Below, in pieces: positions 12,467-20,448 of a DNA stretch of 26,010 nt. This DNA comes from a virus: positions 1 to 26,010 of the IMG/VR virus record IMGVR_UViG_3300031539_000274; one strand, 5' to 3'. The notes under the pieces were generated by a model, which saw only the letters and a program-made list of their open reading frames with translations, did not search any database and was not told where the DNA came from. The translations under genes were made by a program, and so were the position numbers. Positions within the stretch are counted from its first letter, which is position 1, and each line of letters opens with the position of its first letter.

Positions 12467-15400
12467 AGATAGAGGACATCACCGGAAAATCAATCCGCGA
12501 GGTCACGGACCGGGAGCTCTATAACCTTCGCTTGCGCAGCATCCAACTGTGGGAAAAAATCTATAAGAAGAAACGCGGCCAGGAGGTCGCCGACTTCCTG
12601 AGCCATTACCGGGACCTTGTCGCCGAGATGAATCGGCGCGGGATCGCCCGTCAGAACGTCTTCGAGCTGGACCGGGAGCTCATGAAGGGCATCCTCTACC
12701 GGCTCCTTCCGCAGATGCTCGATGAGCTGGTCTACGTTCCCGATTTCGTCTCCCTCGGCGGAAGTTTCGTCCGCACGCCGAAGCAGGCCCACGACATCGA
12801 CCTCATCATCCGCAAGGATAGCCCGGATCTGGGCCTGACGCTCAAGCTCGGCCGGGTCCTGGAAAAGTATCTCGGGCCGGCGCTCCATTTCGTCTTCTCG
12901 CCGACGGGCCCCCATAGCAGCTACATTCCGCTCTTCGATCTGGTCTTCCGGCCCAAGCAGAGCCTGGTCAAGGTGGAGATCCAGGACATCCTCAAATCGG
13001 AGAACGGCTATTATGCCGGCCTGGACATCTGGGATGAGGGCCTCATGGTCGATAACCTGGCCGTCCTCCAGGCCCTGGCGCCCGGGAGTGTGCTCGACCT
13101 GGGCTGCGGGACGGGGAAGTTTCTCCAGGCCTGCCGGAAGGCCGGCCGGCGGACCGTAGGGATCGACAACAATGACACTGCCCTTTCCTACTGTGCCATG
13201 CGCGAGATCGAGACGCGCAAGCTCGACCTCGACACTCAGGAGATCCCGCCGGACCTCGGCGAGTTCGATAACGTCACCGCGATCCATGCCCTGGAGCATT
13301 TCCGGGATCCGCGCCGCATCGCGGACCTGGCCAGGGAAGCCGCCCTCAAGAAGGTCATTTTCCTGATCCCCCTGGGCGATCGTCAGGACCCTTCACATCA
13401 GCAGGCCTATAAATCGGTCGACGATCTTCAAGCCGGCCTGGGGGAGGGCTGGCAGGTAGTCGAGATCGAGGAAACACACTGCGCCCTGGCCATGTATGAC
13501 AAAATCGAGAAGGCAGGTCAGCTCAAGCCCCTCCAACGGTTCATCCCGCTCAAGACGGCCAGCGGATACTCGATGCAGGAAGAGTTCGACATCGAGACCA
13601 TGTGGGAGAAATGGGCCAAGAGTTACATCGACGAGGGGATCGACCTCGTCGTGCAGAAAAAGTTCTCCGGCTGGCGGACCGTTCTTGAGCTCGATGAGAA
13701 GGGCCGGACCCTGATATACTTCGAGGATACGAAGAAGGACCGGAGCGGCCAGTTCGAGGAGCTGGCGGAGGAGCTCAAGACTATCAAGCAGCCGGTCATC
13801 CTGGATGCCGAGATCGAAGGCATCAGCCTCCAGGGAAAGCCGATCCCCCGGAAGGACATCTCCGGCTGGGGCGGGAACATCAAGGTGCCCGTGGAGTTCA
13901 CGACCGCAGCCGGCATCAAGGGCCGCTACGTGGTCCATGTTTTTGACATTCTTTACCTGGGCGCCGCGGATGGAGGCGGGGACCTCCACGGTCTGGCTTA
14001 CCGGGAGCGACGCGAGACATTAAAAAAACTATTCGGCGCCTTCGACTTCAAGCTGATCAAGCTCATCCCGGAGACGGTCGTCTCCACGAAATCGGCCTTC
14101 ATCCGGGCCGTCGGGCGCGTCAGCCGGCTGCCCGGATCGGAGGGCGCCGTCATCAAGACCGTGACGGGTGACTATCCCCTGACCGGCCAGACCTCGACCT
14201 GGGCGAAGATCAAGACCGTCGTCGAGTTCAAGGTGCAGGTCCTCGAGCGGATCCCGGTCAAGGGTTCGAATGACATCTTCAACTATCGAGTCGGCTGCCT
14301 CCGGGCCGGGAAAGTCGTCGAGATCGGAAAGACCATCAACGTCCAGCTCAAGGCTTCCGAGGGCGCCGTCCTGACGATCACGGCCCAGGAGATCATCCCG
14401 AAAATCCAGGATGGCAAGCTTGAGATCTCTGCCGTCGTGCCGGGGGTCCAGGACATCGACCTCGACCGGAAAACCCCGGAGACGGCGGAGGAGATTGCCC
14501 GGAGGGCCTATAAGGCCGGGATCCTGCAGCTCACCGCGGAGCTCGAGCGTGAGCTCAGGGAGCTCAAGATCCTGAAGGCCGAGGAGGGCACCGGAGGCGA
14601 GTTCGGGAACCTTGACTTCGAGGCCGGCACGAAAGGTAGCGGCGTCCTGCAGATCCATATCATGGGCATCGAACCGGACCGGGCGGAGGCGCTTCGGGCG
14701 GCCTCGTCCCGGATCATGGTCACCCGGGGAGACCTGAAGAAATTCCAGCGCCTCCTCCTCGAGACTGTCGGCGAGCAGGGCGCTCATCTTGACATCCGGC
14801 TCCGGCCGGCCGGCAAGGACTTCTGGGAAGGCGGCGAGGTGATGCTCGGAAACCTCACCGGGCTCGCCAAGTTCATCGAAGCGGATGAGGGCCGGAAGCT
14901 CCGGTTCGCCTGGAAGCAGAGCCGGGCCGGGGAGGAAAAGACGCCGGTGGTCCGGGGCCCGCTGAGCTGGCTTGAGATCGGAAAGAGAAAGGTCGAGCTC
15001 TTCGCGCCCGGGGAGATCGGCGCGACGACGAACCTGCACGCGGCCATGATCGCCCTGGACTCCTTCACCTGGGAGCTCTACCTGGCCGATGAGCACGCCA
15101 AGAAGATCCATTTTGCGAACCGCTATCTCAAGGGGAACTGGCTCTTCGCCTCTGTCCCGGTCAGCGCCGCCGGCAAGCGCGGAGAGCGGGTCTGGATGAT
15201 GTCGCGGCTTGCCGAGGATGATCACAAAAAGGTCGCCAAGGAGCTCACGGCGGCGGAGCAGAAAGATTATGACGAGGAGACTGAGCGCATCCGGGAATCG
15301 AAGAAAACACCGGAGGCCCAGAAGCCCCACCAGTTCAGGCGGGCGAAATGGACGCATCCGAACGGCCATCCCCGCTGCCTTATCTGCGGCGACGAGGAAC

Positions 15401-15903
15401 CGATAGGCCTGGTCTGCAATATGCCGGCGGAGTGGTATGGAAGGCGCGAATGGGATGACGATACCGGCTGGGCAGAGGAGCGCAAGAAGCTCCGGGCCGA
15501 CGGCATCATTAAAGCGGAAGGCCCGCCGGCCAAAGACTTCAAGAAGGAGCTCGAGGTCTTCATCACTAAAGAGGACGAGCACATTATCGGCGGCATCGTC
15601 TATGAGCCGGACATCGTCGACAGCCAGGGCGACTCGGCCACTACGGAGGAGATCCGTCGGGCGGCCTTCGACTTCATGGCGAACATCCAGCGCTTCGACG
15701 TGCGCCACTCCGAGCAGGCGAACCCGCAGATCAAGGTACTCGAGAGTTATATTGCCCCCCAGGAGCTGCTGATCAACGGCCATCGCATCCGGAAAGGGTC
15801 CTGGTACATGACGCTGCGTGTGCTGGATGAGCAAGTCTGGCGCGATATAAAAGCCGGAAAGCTCACGGGATTTTCCATTTTCGGCACAGCCTTCCCGGGT
15901 TAA
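12463..15903 (+). CDS. giant fusion: nucleotidyltransferase, methyltransferase, ATP-dependent ligase, PE-like region, XkdF prohead protease
   Basis: 1146 aa. In order: helical N-terminus (1-85); Pol-beta-type nucleotidyltransferase with GGS at 99-101, DID at 111-113 and third Asp159; class I SAM methyltransferase with DLGCGTG at 212-218, GIDNND at 233-238 and HALEHF at 275-280; ATP-dependent DNA ligase with KFSG at 400-403 (normally KxDG), VFDILY at 493-498, DAEIEG at 448-453, EGAVIK at 560-565, WAKIK at 580-584, then an OB fold to about 660; a region at about 728-920 resembling LigD phosphoesterase (HLDIR at 775-779, GNWLF and WMMSRL); Cys/His cluster at 969-985; XkdF-type protease at 1030-1146 with His1082 and Ser1138 in GFSIFG. 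Its place between the Mu F-like and scaffold genes is that of the prohead protease. The protease presumably releases the other enzymes in the head. Alternative: the enzymes act in the cytoplasm before assembly. Confidence 0.85.
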   Translation: MKIEDITGKSIREVTDRELYNLRLRSIQLWEKIYKKKRGQEVADFLSHYRDLVAEMNRRGIARQNVFELDRELMKGILYRLLPQMLDELVYVPDFVSLGGSFVRTPKQAHDIDLIIRKDSPDLGLTLKLGRVLEKYLGPALHFVFSPTGPHSSYIPLFDLVFRPKQSLVKVEIQDILKSENGYYAGLDIWDEGLMVDNLAVLQALAPGSVLDLGCGTGKFLQACRKAGRRTVGIDNNDTALSYCAMREIETRKLDLDTQEIPPDLGEFDNVTAIHALEHFRDPRRIADLAREAALKKVIFLIPLGDRQDPSHQQAYKSVDDLQAGLGEGWQVVEIEETHCALAMYDKIEKAGQLKPLQRFIPLKTASGYSMQEEFDIETMWEKWAKSYIDEGIDLVVQKKFSGWRTVLELDEKGRTLIYFEDTKKDRSGQFEELAEELKTIKQPVILDAEIEGISLQGKPIPRKDISGWGGNIKVPVEFTTAAGIKGRYVVHVFDILYLGAADGGGDLHGLAYRERRETLKKLFGAFDFKLIKLIPETVVSTKSAFIRAVGRVSRLPGSEGAVIKTVTGDYPLTGQTSTWAKIKTVVEFKVQVLERIPVKGSNDIFNYRVGCLRAGKVVEIGKTINVQLKASEGAVLTITAQEIIPKIQDGKLEISAVVPGVQDIDLDRKTPETAEEIARRAYKAGILQLTAELERELRELKILKAEEGTGGEFGNLDFEAGTKGSGVLQIHIMGIEPDRAEALRAASSRIMVTRGDLKKFQRLLLETVGEQGAHLDIRLRPAGKDFWEGGEVMLGNLTGLAKFIEADEGRKLRFAWKQSRAGEEKTPVVRGPLSWLEIGKRKVELFAPGEIGATTNLHAAMIALDSFTWELYLADEHAKKIHFANRYLKGNWLFASVPVSAAGKRGERVWMMSRLAEDDHKKVAKELTAAEQKDYDEETERIRESKKTPEAQKPHQFRRAKWTHPNGHPRCLICGDEEPIGLVCNMPAEWYGRREWDDDTGWAEERKKLRADGIIKAEGPPAKDFKKELEVFITKEDEHIIGGIVYEPDIVDSQGDSATTEEIRRAAFDFMANIQRFDVRHSEQANPQIKVLESYIAPQELLINGHRIRKGSWYMTLRVLDEQVWRDIKAGKLTGFSIFGTAFPG

Positions 15904-15918
15904 AATCCTCTTCCTGGG

Positions 15919-15990
15919 CGTCCGTTTCCCCCGCCTATTCGGGTTTTACCCCCGGCTTTATTGACTCCGAATAGCCCGCTGTCTTATGAG
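15919..15990 (+). repeat. intergenic element, copy B of a two-copy set
   Basis: Collinear with 4276-4346: CGTCCGTTTCCCCCGCC, TTCG, TTTACCCCC, TTGACT, CCCGCT and CTTAT in the same order and nearly the same distances. Both copies begin 14-16 nt after a stop codon and precede an operon. Conservation across the C-rich upstream part exceeds what a bare promoter would need. Confidence 0.75.
15961..15990 (+). promoter_or_regulatory. putative promoter for the capsid/tail operon
   Basis: TTGACT (15961-15966), 18-nt spacer, TATGAG (15985-15990), with the same -35 and the same spacing as at 4317-4346. The start would fall near 15997, giving a leader of about 170 nt with a hairpin before the scaffold gene. 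Confidence 0.5.
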
Positions 15991-16026
15991 AGGAGTGTAC
16001 TCGGTGCGATTTGAGGACGCTTCGGG

Positions 16027-16068
16027 TCCATGCCCGCCGGGTCGCCGGTTCGAGCCCAGCGGGATGGA
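16027..16068 (+). other. strong hairpin in the scaffold-gene leader
   Basis: TCCATGCCCGC (16027-16037) pairs with GCGGGATGGA (16059-16068) with one bulged G; GGGT (16039-16042) and GCCC (16054-16057) extend the stem, leaving an 11-nt loop. No T-run follows, so it is not a normal terminator. It may protect or regulate the late mRNA. Confidence 0.5.
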
Positions 16069-16165
16069 CGAGACGCCCAGCGAGTCCCTTCTTACCGATC
16101 GGAGCTCGCCAGGTCGGCGACGCTTAAATCAGACCAAAAAGCTTTCCGTGTGGAGGTGTGCGGCG

Positions 16166-16783
16166 ATGCCCAAGCTCAAGGACATCCAGGTCAAGCTGGT
16201 CAGTATCGTCGAGACGCCGGCCATCCGGAGGAAATTCTGTGTCATCAAGGAGGCACAAAGCATGGACAAGTTGATCGAACTTCTGAAGTCGATCCTGGGC
16301 GAGGTTCCCGCCGAGGCCGTCGAGTTCCTTAAAAAGCTCGATGCCGCGGCGGCCGAGGCGCTGAAGAAGGCGCTCGAGATCCTGAGCAAGTACGTCGGCG
16401 ACTTCCCTGACGACGTCAAGGAAGCCGTGGCGATCCTGGCCCGGGCCGCTTCCTCTGGCTACGGTTATCCCAAGCCAAAGGAGGGCGCGGCCGACGATGA
16501 GAAGGCGAAACTGGAGCGCGAAAAGGAATGCTCCGATCTCGAGAAACAGTTCCTCGGGAAGGCGACCACCGCAATCGCCGATGCCATCAAGAAGGTCACC
16601 GATGACCTGACGGGAAAGGTGGGGACGATCCAGGCCGACCTTAAAAAGTCGGCGGATGGCCTCGAGGCCCGCCTCAAGAAGATCGAGGAGACTCCCGGGA
16701 TCAAGAAAGGCCTGGAGGGCCAGGACGGCGACCCGAAGCCATCCAAGTGGCCTTCATTCTTCTCTGAAGGAAGTGAAAGATGA
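16166..16783 (+). CDS. scaffold-like protein
   Basis: 205 aa from ATG 16166 after GGAGG at 16152-16156. The first 25 residues (KLVSIVETPAIRRKFCVIK) resemble the opening of XkdF-like proteins, where a SLV..PA motif is common. The rest is highly charged and helical, with Ala/Lys-rich coiled-coil segments at about 35-90 and 130-180 and a Pro/Gly-rich C-terminus. Position just before the capsid gene and after the protease gene, plus composition, indicate a scaffold that guides capsid assembly and is then cleaved. The stop overlaps the capsid start (ATGA). Confidence 0.65.
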   Translation: MPKLKDIQVKLVSIVETPAIRRKFCVIKEAQSMDKLIELLKSILGEVPAEAVEFLKKLDAAAAEALKKALEILSKYVGDFPDDVKEAVAILARAASSGYGYPKPKEGAADDEKAKLEREKECSDLEKQFLGKATTAIADAIKKVTDDLTGKVGTIQADLKKSADGLEARLKKIEETPGIKKGLEGQDGDPKPSKWPSFFSEGSER

Positions 16784-18048
16784 AAACCGCAAAGGAGCTG
16801 CTCTCTAAGGCAGCAATCAAAAAGGGCATTTTCCCCGTTGACATCAGCTTCTCAGCCGAGGAGGCTGACCGGTTCCTGGACTACATCATCGACGAGAGCA
16901 CCTTCAAGGACCATGCCCGGTTCGTGAAGATGACGAAATCCACACGCAACGTCCGGGCGATCGGCCTGGGCACGAGCGCCATCATGTACCCGGCGGCCGC
17001 GTTCGACGACACCAAGGTCAAGAAATCGACCGTGGCCAACCTGATCACCCTGACCTCGCAGAAAGGCAGGGGGGGGGCCTGCGTCTACGATGACGACCTC
17101 GAGGACAACATCGAAGGCGAGGCCTTTGTCGATCATCTCCTGAAGATGATCGCGGCCCAGGTTGTCAACGAGCTCGAGGCGGCCTATTACCTGGGCACCG
17201 CCGTCCCCCAGGGCGTGACGCCCAAGACGATGCTCGACATCTGGAACGGCTGGCGGTACCGGATCCTCAATCAGACCAATATGGTCACCGGCGGTGCCTC
17301 CATCCTGGATGCTCGCAACACGAGTGACTTCGCCCTGGCCAACGGCTATATCGCCGAGCAGAACACCGAGCCGCCCTACAACTGGGAGTTCAAATTCTCC
17401 AAGATGCTGAAGAAGCTGCCGTCCAAATACAAGAAGCTCGGGCTCGAGAACTTCCGCTTCTTCATCAATGACCAGCTCGTCCAGGACTATATCGACGCCC
17501 TGGCTTCCCGGTCCACGATCATCGGCGACCAGGCCATTATCGGCAAAGGCGAGCTCAAGTTCGGGACTGTCCCCCTCATCCCCACGCCCCTGATGCCGAT
17601 TGACTTCCCCGTTCCGGTTGCCTCAGGCGGCTCGACGACCGTCGACGCCGACTCTGCCGCCGGCCAGAAGGTCCTCAATACCCTTGCCACCGACACTTTC
17701 ACCGTCGCCGATTACGTCCACGTCACCAAGGCCCTGCTCGAGTATAAATCCGAGATCTGCAAGATCGCATCCATCCAGGCGGGAGTCTCCCTGACCATGG
17801 TGGACAACCTGGAGTGGGTGCACACGGGGACGGATGCCGAGACGGTCAAAGAGGTGACTCTGGACGGCGCCGACGGGATCCTGACGCACAAGGAGAATCT
17901 CGTCATCGGCCTGCAGCGCGATATCAAGATGGAGACCGAGCGGAAGGCGTCCGAGGAAGCGACCTACTTCTACTATTCCATCCGCTCGGACATCGCGGTC
18001 GAGAACCTGAACGCCGTTATCTTCATCAAGAACCTCAAGGCCAAGTAA
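16780..18048 (+). CDS. major capsid protein (HK97 fold expected)
   Basis: 422 aa. N-terminal helix, then a segment typical of phage capsids (YIIDESTFKDHARFVKMTKSTRNVRAIG marks the E-loop/N-arm region near 35-62), an inner helix with FVDHLLKMIAAQVVNELEAAYYLG, FFINDQLVQDYIDALA and the C-terminal strand ENLNAVIFIKNL. Length and position after scaffold are those of HK97-type major capsid proteins of the XkdG-like group. No delta-domain cleavage site can be read from sequence alone. Confidence 0.85.
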   Translation: MKTAKELLSKAAIKKGIFPVDISFSAEEADRFLDYIIDESTFKDHARFVKMTKSTRNVRAIGLGTSAIMYPAAAFDDTKVKKSTVANLITLTSQKGRGGACVYDDDLEDNIEGEAFVDHLLKMIAAQVVNELEAAYYLGTAVPQGVTPKTMLDIWNGWRYRILNQTNMVTGGASILDARNTSDFALANGYIAEQNTEPPYNWEFKFSKMLKKLPSKYKKLGLENFRFFINDQLVQDYIDALASRSTIIGDQAIIGKGELKFGTVPLIPTPLMPIDFPVPVASGGSTTVDADSAAGQKVLNTLATDTFTVADYVHVTKALLEYKSEICKIASIQAGVSLTMVDNLEWVHTGTDAETVKEVTLDGADGILTHKENLVIGLQRDIKMETERKASEEATYFYYSIRSDIAVENLNAVIFIKNLKAK

Positions 18049-18215
18049 TGTCCTTCAGGATCTGGAACTTCGGCAGGACCAGGGAAATCCCGTACCAGGG
18101 TAAAGCGATATTCCTGCAGAAGGATACTCTGGTCGAAACGGGTGACGCCAAGCTCGCGGCGGAGTGCCGGAAGTATCCCTATATCGAGGTCAAGCGCATA
18201 CCGAAGAAGAAATAG
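18048..18215 (+). CDS. small basic protein after the capsid gene
   Basis: 55 aa from ATG 18048, sharing one base with the capsid stop (TAATG). Short beta-rich protein with a basic C-terminus (VKRIPKKK). Small proteins at this position are often head-tail joining or decoration factors, but I recognise no family. Coupled translation with the capsid gene is likely. Confidence 0.6.
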   Translation: MSFRIWNFGRTREIPYQGKAIFLQKDTLVETGDAKLAAECRKYPYIEVKRIPKKK

Positions 18216-18251
18216 GCCGGCCCTGCCGCGGCTTGATGGAGTGGAGTGGCG

Positions 18252-18797
18252 ATGTCTAACTATGCAGAGATCTCCGATATCAACAACTGGCCGGCCGGTA
18301 TGGAGGAGGGTGAAAAGCAGGCCAGGCTCGACCGGATCGAGGAGGAGGTGGAGCGGATCACGCGGGACGTCTTTTATATCCAGACCTTCGATATCTTGAT
18401 CAGCGGCAACGGCAAAGGCCGCCTCTTTCCGGGCCTGCCCCAGCGAATCCTTTCTGTCACGGCCATAACGGTCGAGGGTGAGGCCTTGCCGGTCGGCTCC
18501 TGGGGCTCTGACGACTTCTCCATCTTCCGGACCGATGAGGGGACATTCGACGCCGGAGTAAGGAACATCCGAATCCAGGGGACCTGCGGCTGGCCTCAGA
18601 TCCCCCAGGCCATCAAGCAGGTGACGGTCATCCTGGTCCGGAATGAGAACGACCCGACCCTTTATGAGCACTTCATCAAGGGGAGTGAATCCCTCGGCGA
18701 CTACCGCTATGACAATGGGGCGCCGGTCTACACGGGGAACCTGGAGGCAGATAAGATCCTCCACCGCTATATTAACAGGAGGGGGTCCTTTCTATGA
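18252..18797 (+). CDS. head-tail connector (adaptor, gp6-like)
   Basis: 181 aa from ATG 18252 with GGAG at 18243-18246 (GTG 18246 is also possible). N-terminal helical part with DINNWPAG and a helix RLDRIEEEVERITRDVF, then a beta region with PQRILSVTAITVEG and a GTCGWPQIPQAIKQ segment, matching gp6/gp15-type adaptor proteins that bind under the portal. Four-nt overlap with the next gene. Confidence 0.75.
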   Translation: MSNYAEISDINNWPAGMEEGEKQARLDRIEEEVERITRDVFYIQTFDILISGNGKGRLFPGLPQRILSVTAITVEGEALPVGSWGSDDFSIFRTDEGTFDAGVRNIRIQGTCGWPQIPQAIKQVTVILVRNENDPTLYEHFIKGSESLGDYRYDNGAPVYTGNLEADKILHRYINRRGSFL

Positions 18798-19114
18798 TCG
18801 GGCTCTATAACCTGAAGGCCGACTTCGAGCGGCTCACCAGAGTCGACGACAGGCTCGGGGGGTATGAAGAGACATGGGTCACCTTCAAGACCGGCTGGCC
18901 GTGCCGCCTGCAATCGGCGACCTCCCGGACCTATTCCTATCTCGACAAGACCGAGATTGAGGCCGACGGTGTCCTTTATGGCCCGTACTTCGCAGGACTC
19001 ACGGAGAAGGATCGGGTGAAGCTCAAGGGCAGAATATTCACTATCTCGCTCGTTGACAACTGGAATGAGGCGAACCGCTACCTCAAGCTCTATATCCAGG
19101 AGGGGAAAGTATGA
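18794..19114 (+). CDS. head closure / head-tail joining protein
   Basis: 106 aa, beta-rich. Features: a TRVDDRLGGYEETWVTF segment, then Trp-Pro-Cys-Arg, and a C-terminal GRIFTISLVDNWNEANRYLKLYIQEG typical of SPP1 gp16-like or HK97 gp7-like stoppers. These proteins close the portal channel after packaging and form the tail-binding surface. Starts and stops overlap its neighbours (ATGA). Confidence 0.7.
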   Translation: MIGLYNLKADFERLTRVDDRLGGYEETWVTFKTGWPCRLQSATSRTYSYLDKTEIEADGVLYGPYFAGLTEKDRVKLKGRIFTISLVDNWNEANRYLKLYIQEGKV

Positions 19115-19470
19115 AGGTCAGCTTGAAGGTGATCGGCCTCGAGGGAGTCCAGGAGGCCATCAAGGACCTCGGCAAGAAGGTCCAGGGTGTGACAGAAGAG
19201 GAGATCCGCGCTGTCGCCATAGATACCGAGAAGCGCTCCAAGGAGAACCTGATCGCCAATAAATCCGTAGTGACCGGTACCCTGTTGCGGTCGATGACGA
19301 CCGAGATCCTTCCGCGGGGCCTTGAGGCCGAGGTGGGCACTGTCACTGTATATGCGCCATACGTTGAGCTGGGCACGAGGAGGTCGAGGGCGAAGCCATA
19401 TCTCGGCCCGGCTTTCGAGACGGCAGCCCAAGGTGTGGATGGACGAATCGGGGGGAAGCTCGAGAAATGA
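19111..19470 (+). CDS. HK97 gp10-like head-tail/tail completion protein
   Basis: 119 aa. Starts with a strand and EGVQEAIKDLGKKV, then a helix with EKRSKENLIAN, TGTLLRSM, and the family signature YAPYVELGTRRSRAKPYLGPAF near residues 84-106. The HK97 gp10 family is found at this position between the head closure and tail terminator genes. Overlaps neighbours by 4 nt on both sides. Confidence 0.85.
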   Translation: MKVSLKVIGLEGVQEAIKDLGKKVQGVTEEEIRAVAIDTEKRSKENLIANKSVVTGTLLRSMTTEILPRGLEAEVGTVTVYAPYVELGTRRSRAKPYLGPAFETAAQGVDGRIGGKLEK

Positions 19471-19853
19471 AATCGCCTGAACTCATACTCCAGGAGGCCC
19501 AGTTAGGGCGCCTTAAGAATTCCCTCACCTGCCCGGTCTACGATGCCGTGCCGGATGATGCGCCCTATCCCTTCGTTGCCCTGGGGGAAACCACGGGGCT
19601 CGACGAGTCGGCCAAGGGGGAGCCGGTTTTAAGAGTGACCTCAACCCTGCACATTTACTCCCGGTATGCCGGGATGAAAGAGGTCAAGGAGATCCTGAAC
19701 CAGATTTTCTCTGCACTGACCAAGCGGAAGCTCGACTTGGGTCCCGAGTTCAGGGTCATTATGGACAAGCTGGATGGGACATCGAATCTAAGGGAGGATG
19801 AGTCGACGCGCCACTCTGTTATCCGATGGTGGTACCTAATCGAGGAGGTTTGA
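19467..19853 (+). CDS. tail terminator / DUF3168-like protein
   Basis: 128 aa. Pattern of DUF3168/gpU-like tail completion proteins: PVYDAVPDDAPYPFVALGE, then strands with LRVTSTLHIYSRYAGMKEVKEILNQI and a C-terminal RWWYLIEE. They form a hexamer capping the tail tube and joining it to the head. The following gene starts one base after this stop region, behind GAGGAGG. Confidence 0.8.
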   Translation: MKSPELILQEAQLGRLKNSLTCPVYDAVPDDAPYPFVALGETTGLDESAKGEPVLRVTSTLHIYSRYAGMKEVKEILNQIFSALTKRKLDLGPEFRVIMDKLDGTSNLREDESTRHSVIRWWYLIEEV

Positions 19854-19854
19854 G

Positions 19855-20448
19855 ATGAAAAATAAATTCAGCAATGAAATCGACCAGAAGCACCATTTTG
19901 CACGGGTCGCGGATGAAAAGCATCCACACTCTCATGCCGGAGAAAGCGGTGTCGATATTGAGGATCCGCCTATTATCAAGCCAGGCGTGAAAATAGATTT
20001 GGGCGGAATCATCCGGAAGAGGGTCGTTATCTTCCCGGCCCTGGAGAAGGAGCCGAAGAGGGAACCTCCGAGCTGGGGAGTCTTCCCCCCGTTCACCCTC
20101 ACGAAAGAGCAGCTCGCGGAGAACCTGGAGTACCGCTACCCGGCCTCCCTTTTCAGCCCGTCCCCGGCGGAGCTCACCGCGATGACGGACCGGGCCATCC
20201 GCGCCGGCCAGGAGGTGGTCGACGCCGGCGACTGGGAGCTCTGGCTCTACGCCACGTCGATCAGCCCGGCCATGCGGGTGAAGGGGAAGCAGCTCTTTGA
20301 AATCAGGATAACCTTTATTTTCCGGGCCAGGAAGGTCTATTTCGCGCCTGCGGAACCGGCCTCCGGCTCAATAGTCGAGATACCGGCGGAGCCGACTCCG
20401 GAGGATCTCGAAAAGAAAGAACCCAAAGAGGAGGTAAAAAATGGGTAA
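19855..20448 (+). CDS. tail-region protein of unknown function
   Basis: 197 aa. His-rich N-terminus (KHHFAR, KHPHSH), a central domain with EYRYPASLFSPSP and a well-predicted helix TAMTDRAIRAGQEVVDAG, a strand ELWLYATSISP, and a Pro/Glu/Lys-rich C-terminus. No family recognised. Position between terminator and tail tube genes suggests a tail assembly or structural role. The His cluster might bind metal. Overlaps the next start by 8 nt. Confidence 0.6.
   Translation: MKNKFSNEIDQKHHFARVADEKHPHSHAGESGVDIEDPPIIKPGVKIDLGGIIRKRVVIFPALEKEPKREPPSWGVFPPFTLTKEQLAENLEYRYPASLFSPSPAELTAMTDRAIRAGQEVVDAGDWELWLYATSISPAMRVKGKQLFEIRITFIFRARKVYFAPAEPASGSIVEIPAEPTPEDLEKKEPKEEVKNG

Larger units (their letters stand above)
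15904..16165 (+). promoter_or_regulatory. 262-nt intergenic leader before the scaffold gene
   Basis: Contains element copy B, its -35/-10 pair, a strong hairpin at 16027-16068 and the ribosome binding site GGAGG before ATG 16166. Open frames here (for example from ATG 15986, which lies inside the -10) have no ribosome binding site and no protein-like composition. The rest shows nothing I can name. Confidence 0.5.

Noticed and set aside
14029-15834. 601-aa minus-strand ORF
   Set aside because: Lies wholly opposite the giant fusion gene, which has recognisable ligase and protease motifs; a mirror of biased codon use.
16038-16068. T-loop-like sequence GGTTCGA suggesting a tRNA
   Set aside because: No acceptor, D or anticodon arms at the right distances; it is the loop of a simple hairpin.
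15986-16165. ATG 15986 as start of the scaffold gene
   Set aside because: It overlaps the predicted -10, lacks a ribosome binding site, and the extra 60 residues are not protein-like; ATG 16166 has GGAGG and the family-like N-terminus.
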